Shown here piece after piece: positions 5,280 to 5,620 of a stretch of 5,620 nucleotides of DNA; within the stretch, counting starts at the first letter, position 1; each line of letters opens with the position of its first letter. The notes beneath the pieces are model-generated. The model did not search any database and was not told the origin of the DNA. It was given only the letters and a program-made list of their open reading frames with translations. Source of the stretch: JBFHKO01 sp041595355 (lineage in GTDB: Bacteria > Pseudomonadota > Gammaproteobacteria > Enterobacterales > Aeromonadaceae); the NCBI GenBank assembly GCA_041595355.1, contig JBFHKO010000169.1:1-5620 (forward strand), given 5' to 3'. The position numbers and the translations under genes are program-made.

Positions 5280-5620
5280 TCAGTGGCGGAAATGGCGCAT
5301 GTTGGTGAACACCATCGTCATGCCGTGTTCGTTGGCGGCGTCGATCACTTCCTGATCGCGCATGGAGCCACCCGGCTGGATGACGCAGGTCACGCCGGCG
5401 GCGGCGGCAGCATCGATGCCGTCGCGGAACGGGAAGAAGGCATCGGATGCCATCACCGAGCCCTTGACCTCCAGCCCCTCATCGGCGGCCTTGATGCCGG
5501 CGATCTTGGCGGAGTAGACACGGCTCATCTGGCCGGCACCCACGCCTATGGTCTGGCCGTCCCGGGCGTAGACGATGGCGTTGGACTTGACGAACTTGCC
5601 GACCTTCCAGCAGAAGAGCA
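5280..5620 (-). CDS. purH: Bifunctional AICAR transformylase/IMP cyclohydrolase, C-terminal part
   Basis: The last 112 residues and stop codon of PurH; the rest lies beyond the right edge. PurH carries out the final two steps of IMP synthesis: formylation of AICAR from 10-formyl-tetrahydrofolate and ring closure. The visible part belongs to the transformylase domain and carries the near-invariant segments LFCWKVGKFVKSNAIVYA, GAGQMSRV, SDAFFPFRDGID, VIQPGGSMRD and the terminal FTNMRHFRH. The KSNA motif and the FPFRD segment line the AICAR/folate site in known structures. It is transcribed ahead of purD in the same operon. The promoter and any PurR operator would lie upstream of purH, outside this window. 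Confidence 0.97.
   Translation of the reverse strand, partial: LFCWKVGKFVKSNAIVYARDGQTIGVGAGQMSRVYSAKIAGIKAADEGLEVKGSVMASDAFFPFRDGIDAAAAAGVTCVIQPGGSMRDQEVIDAANEHGMTMVFTNMRHFRH

Noticed and set aside
3904..5355. Long open frame on the plus strand (483 codons) opposite purD
   Set aside because: It is the antisense shadow of purD, open only because of GC-rich codon bias. Its translation is rich in Gly, His and Ala, with no recognisable domain and no ribosome binding site.

Overview
The window looks like chromosomal DNA of a GC-rich gammaproteobacterium. HU-alpha, YidA, PurD and PurH all read as close relatives of the enterobacterial, Vibrio and Aeromonas proteins. The order hupA ... purD-purH also matches the hupA/purHD neighbourhood known from E. 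coli and, from memory, Vibrio. An Aeromonadales-type host is my best guess, but that is inference. I see no phage, transposon, CRISPR array, tRNA or rRNA.

Layout, left to right. The first 629 bases hold the N-terminal part of a CNNM (DUF21) membrane protein on the minus strand, cut by the window edge. A divergent intergenic region follows with a good sigma70 promoter for hupA (903-1175, +), which ends at a rho-independent terminator. Convergent to hupA is a small 2Fe-2S ferredoxin (1332-1682, -) that resembles the Shethna FeSII protein of Azotobacter. The two are separated by an unusual G-tract and hairpin region. A second divergent region, with an 18-bp palindrome upstream of the ferredoxin -10 box, separates the ferredoxin from a YidA-type HAD sugar phosphatase (1926-2735, +). 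A small putative outer-membrane lipoprotein follows (3002-3436, +) with its own strong ribosome binding site.

The right part is a minus-strand purine cluster: the end of purH (5280-5620, partial), purD (3901-5190) and a 79-residue conserved-type hypothetical gene (3537-3776). PurD catalyses the second step of de novo purine synthesis and PurH the last two, so these two form a functional operon. Hairpins with the same nine-base arms lie just after purD and just after the lipoprotein gene, so they bracket the small hypothetical gene.

Most of this is housekeeping sequence, and I do not see a previously undescribed multi-gene system. The points most worth a second look are the FeSII-like ferredoxin with its possible operator, the paired hairpins, the G-rich convergent region, and the two small uncharacterised proteins.
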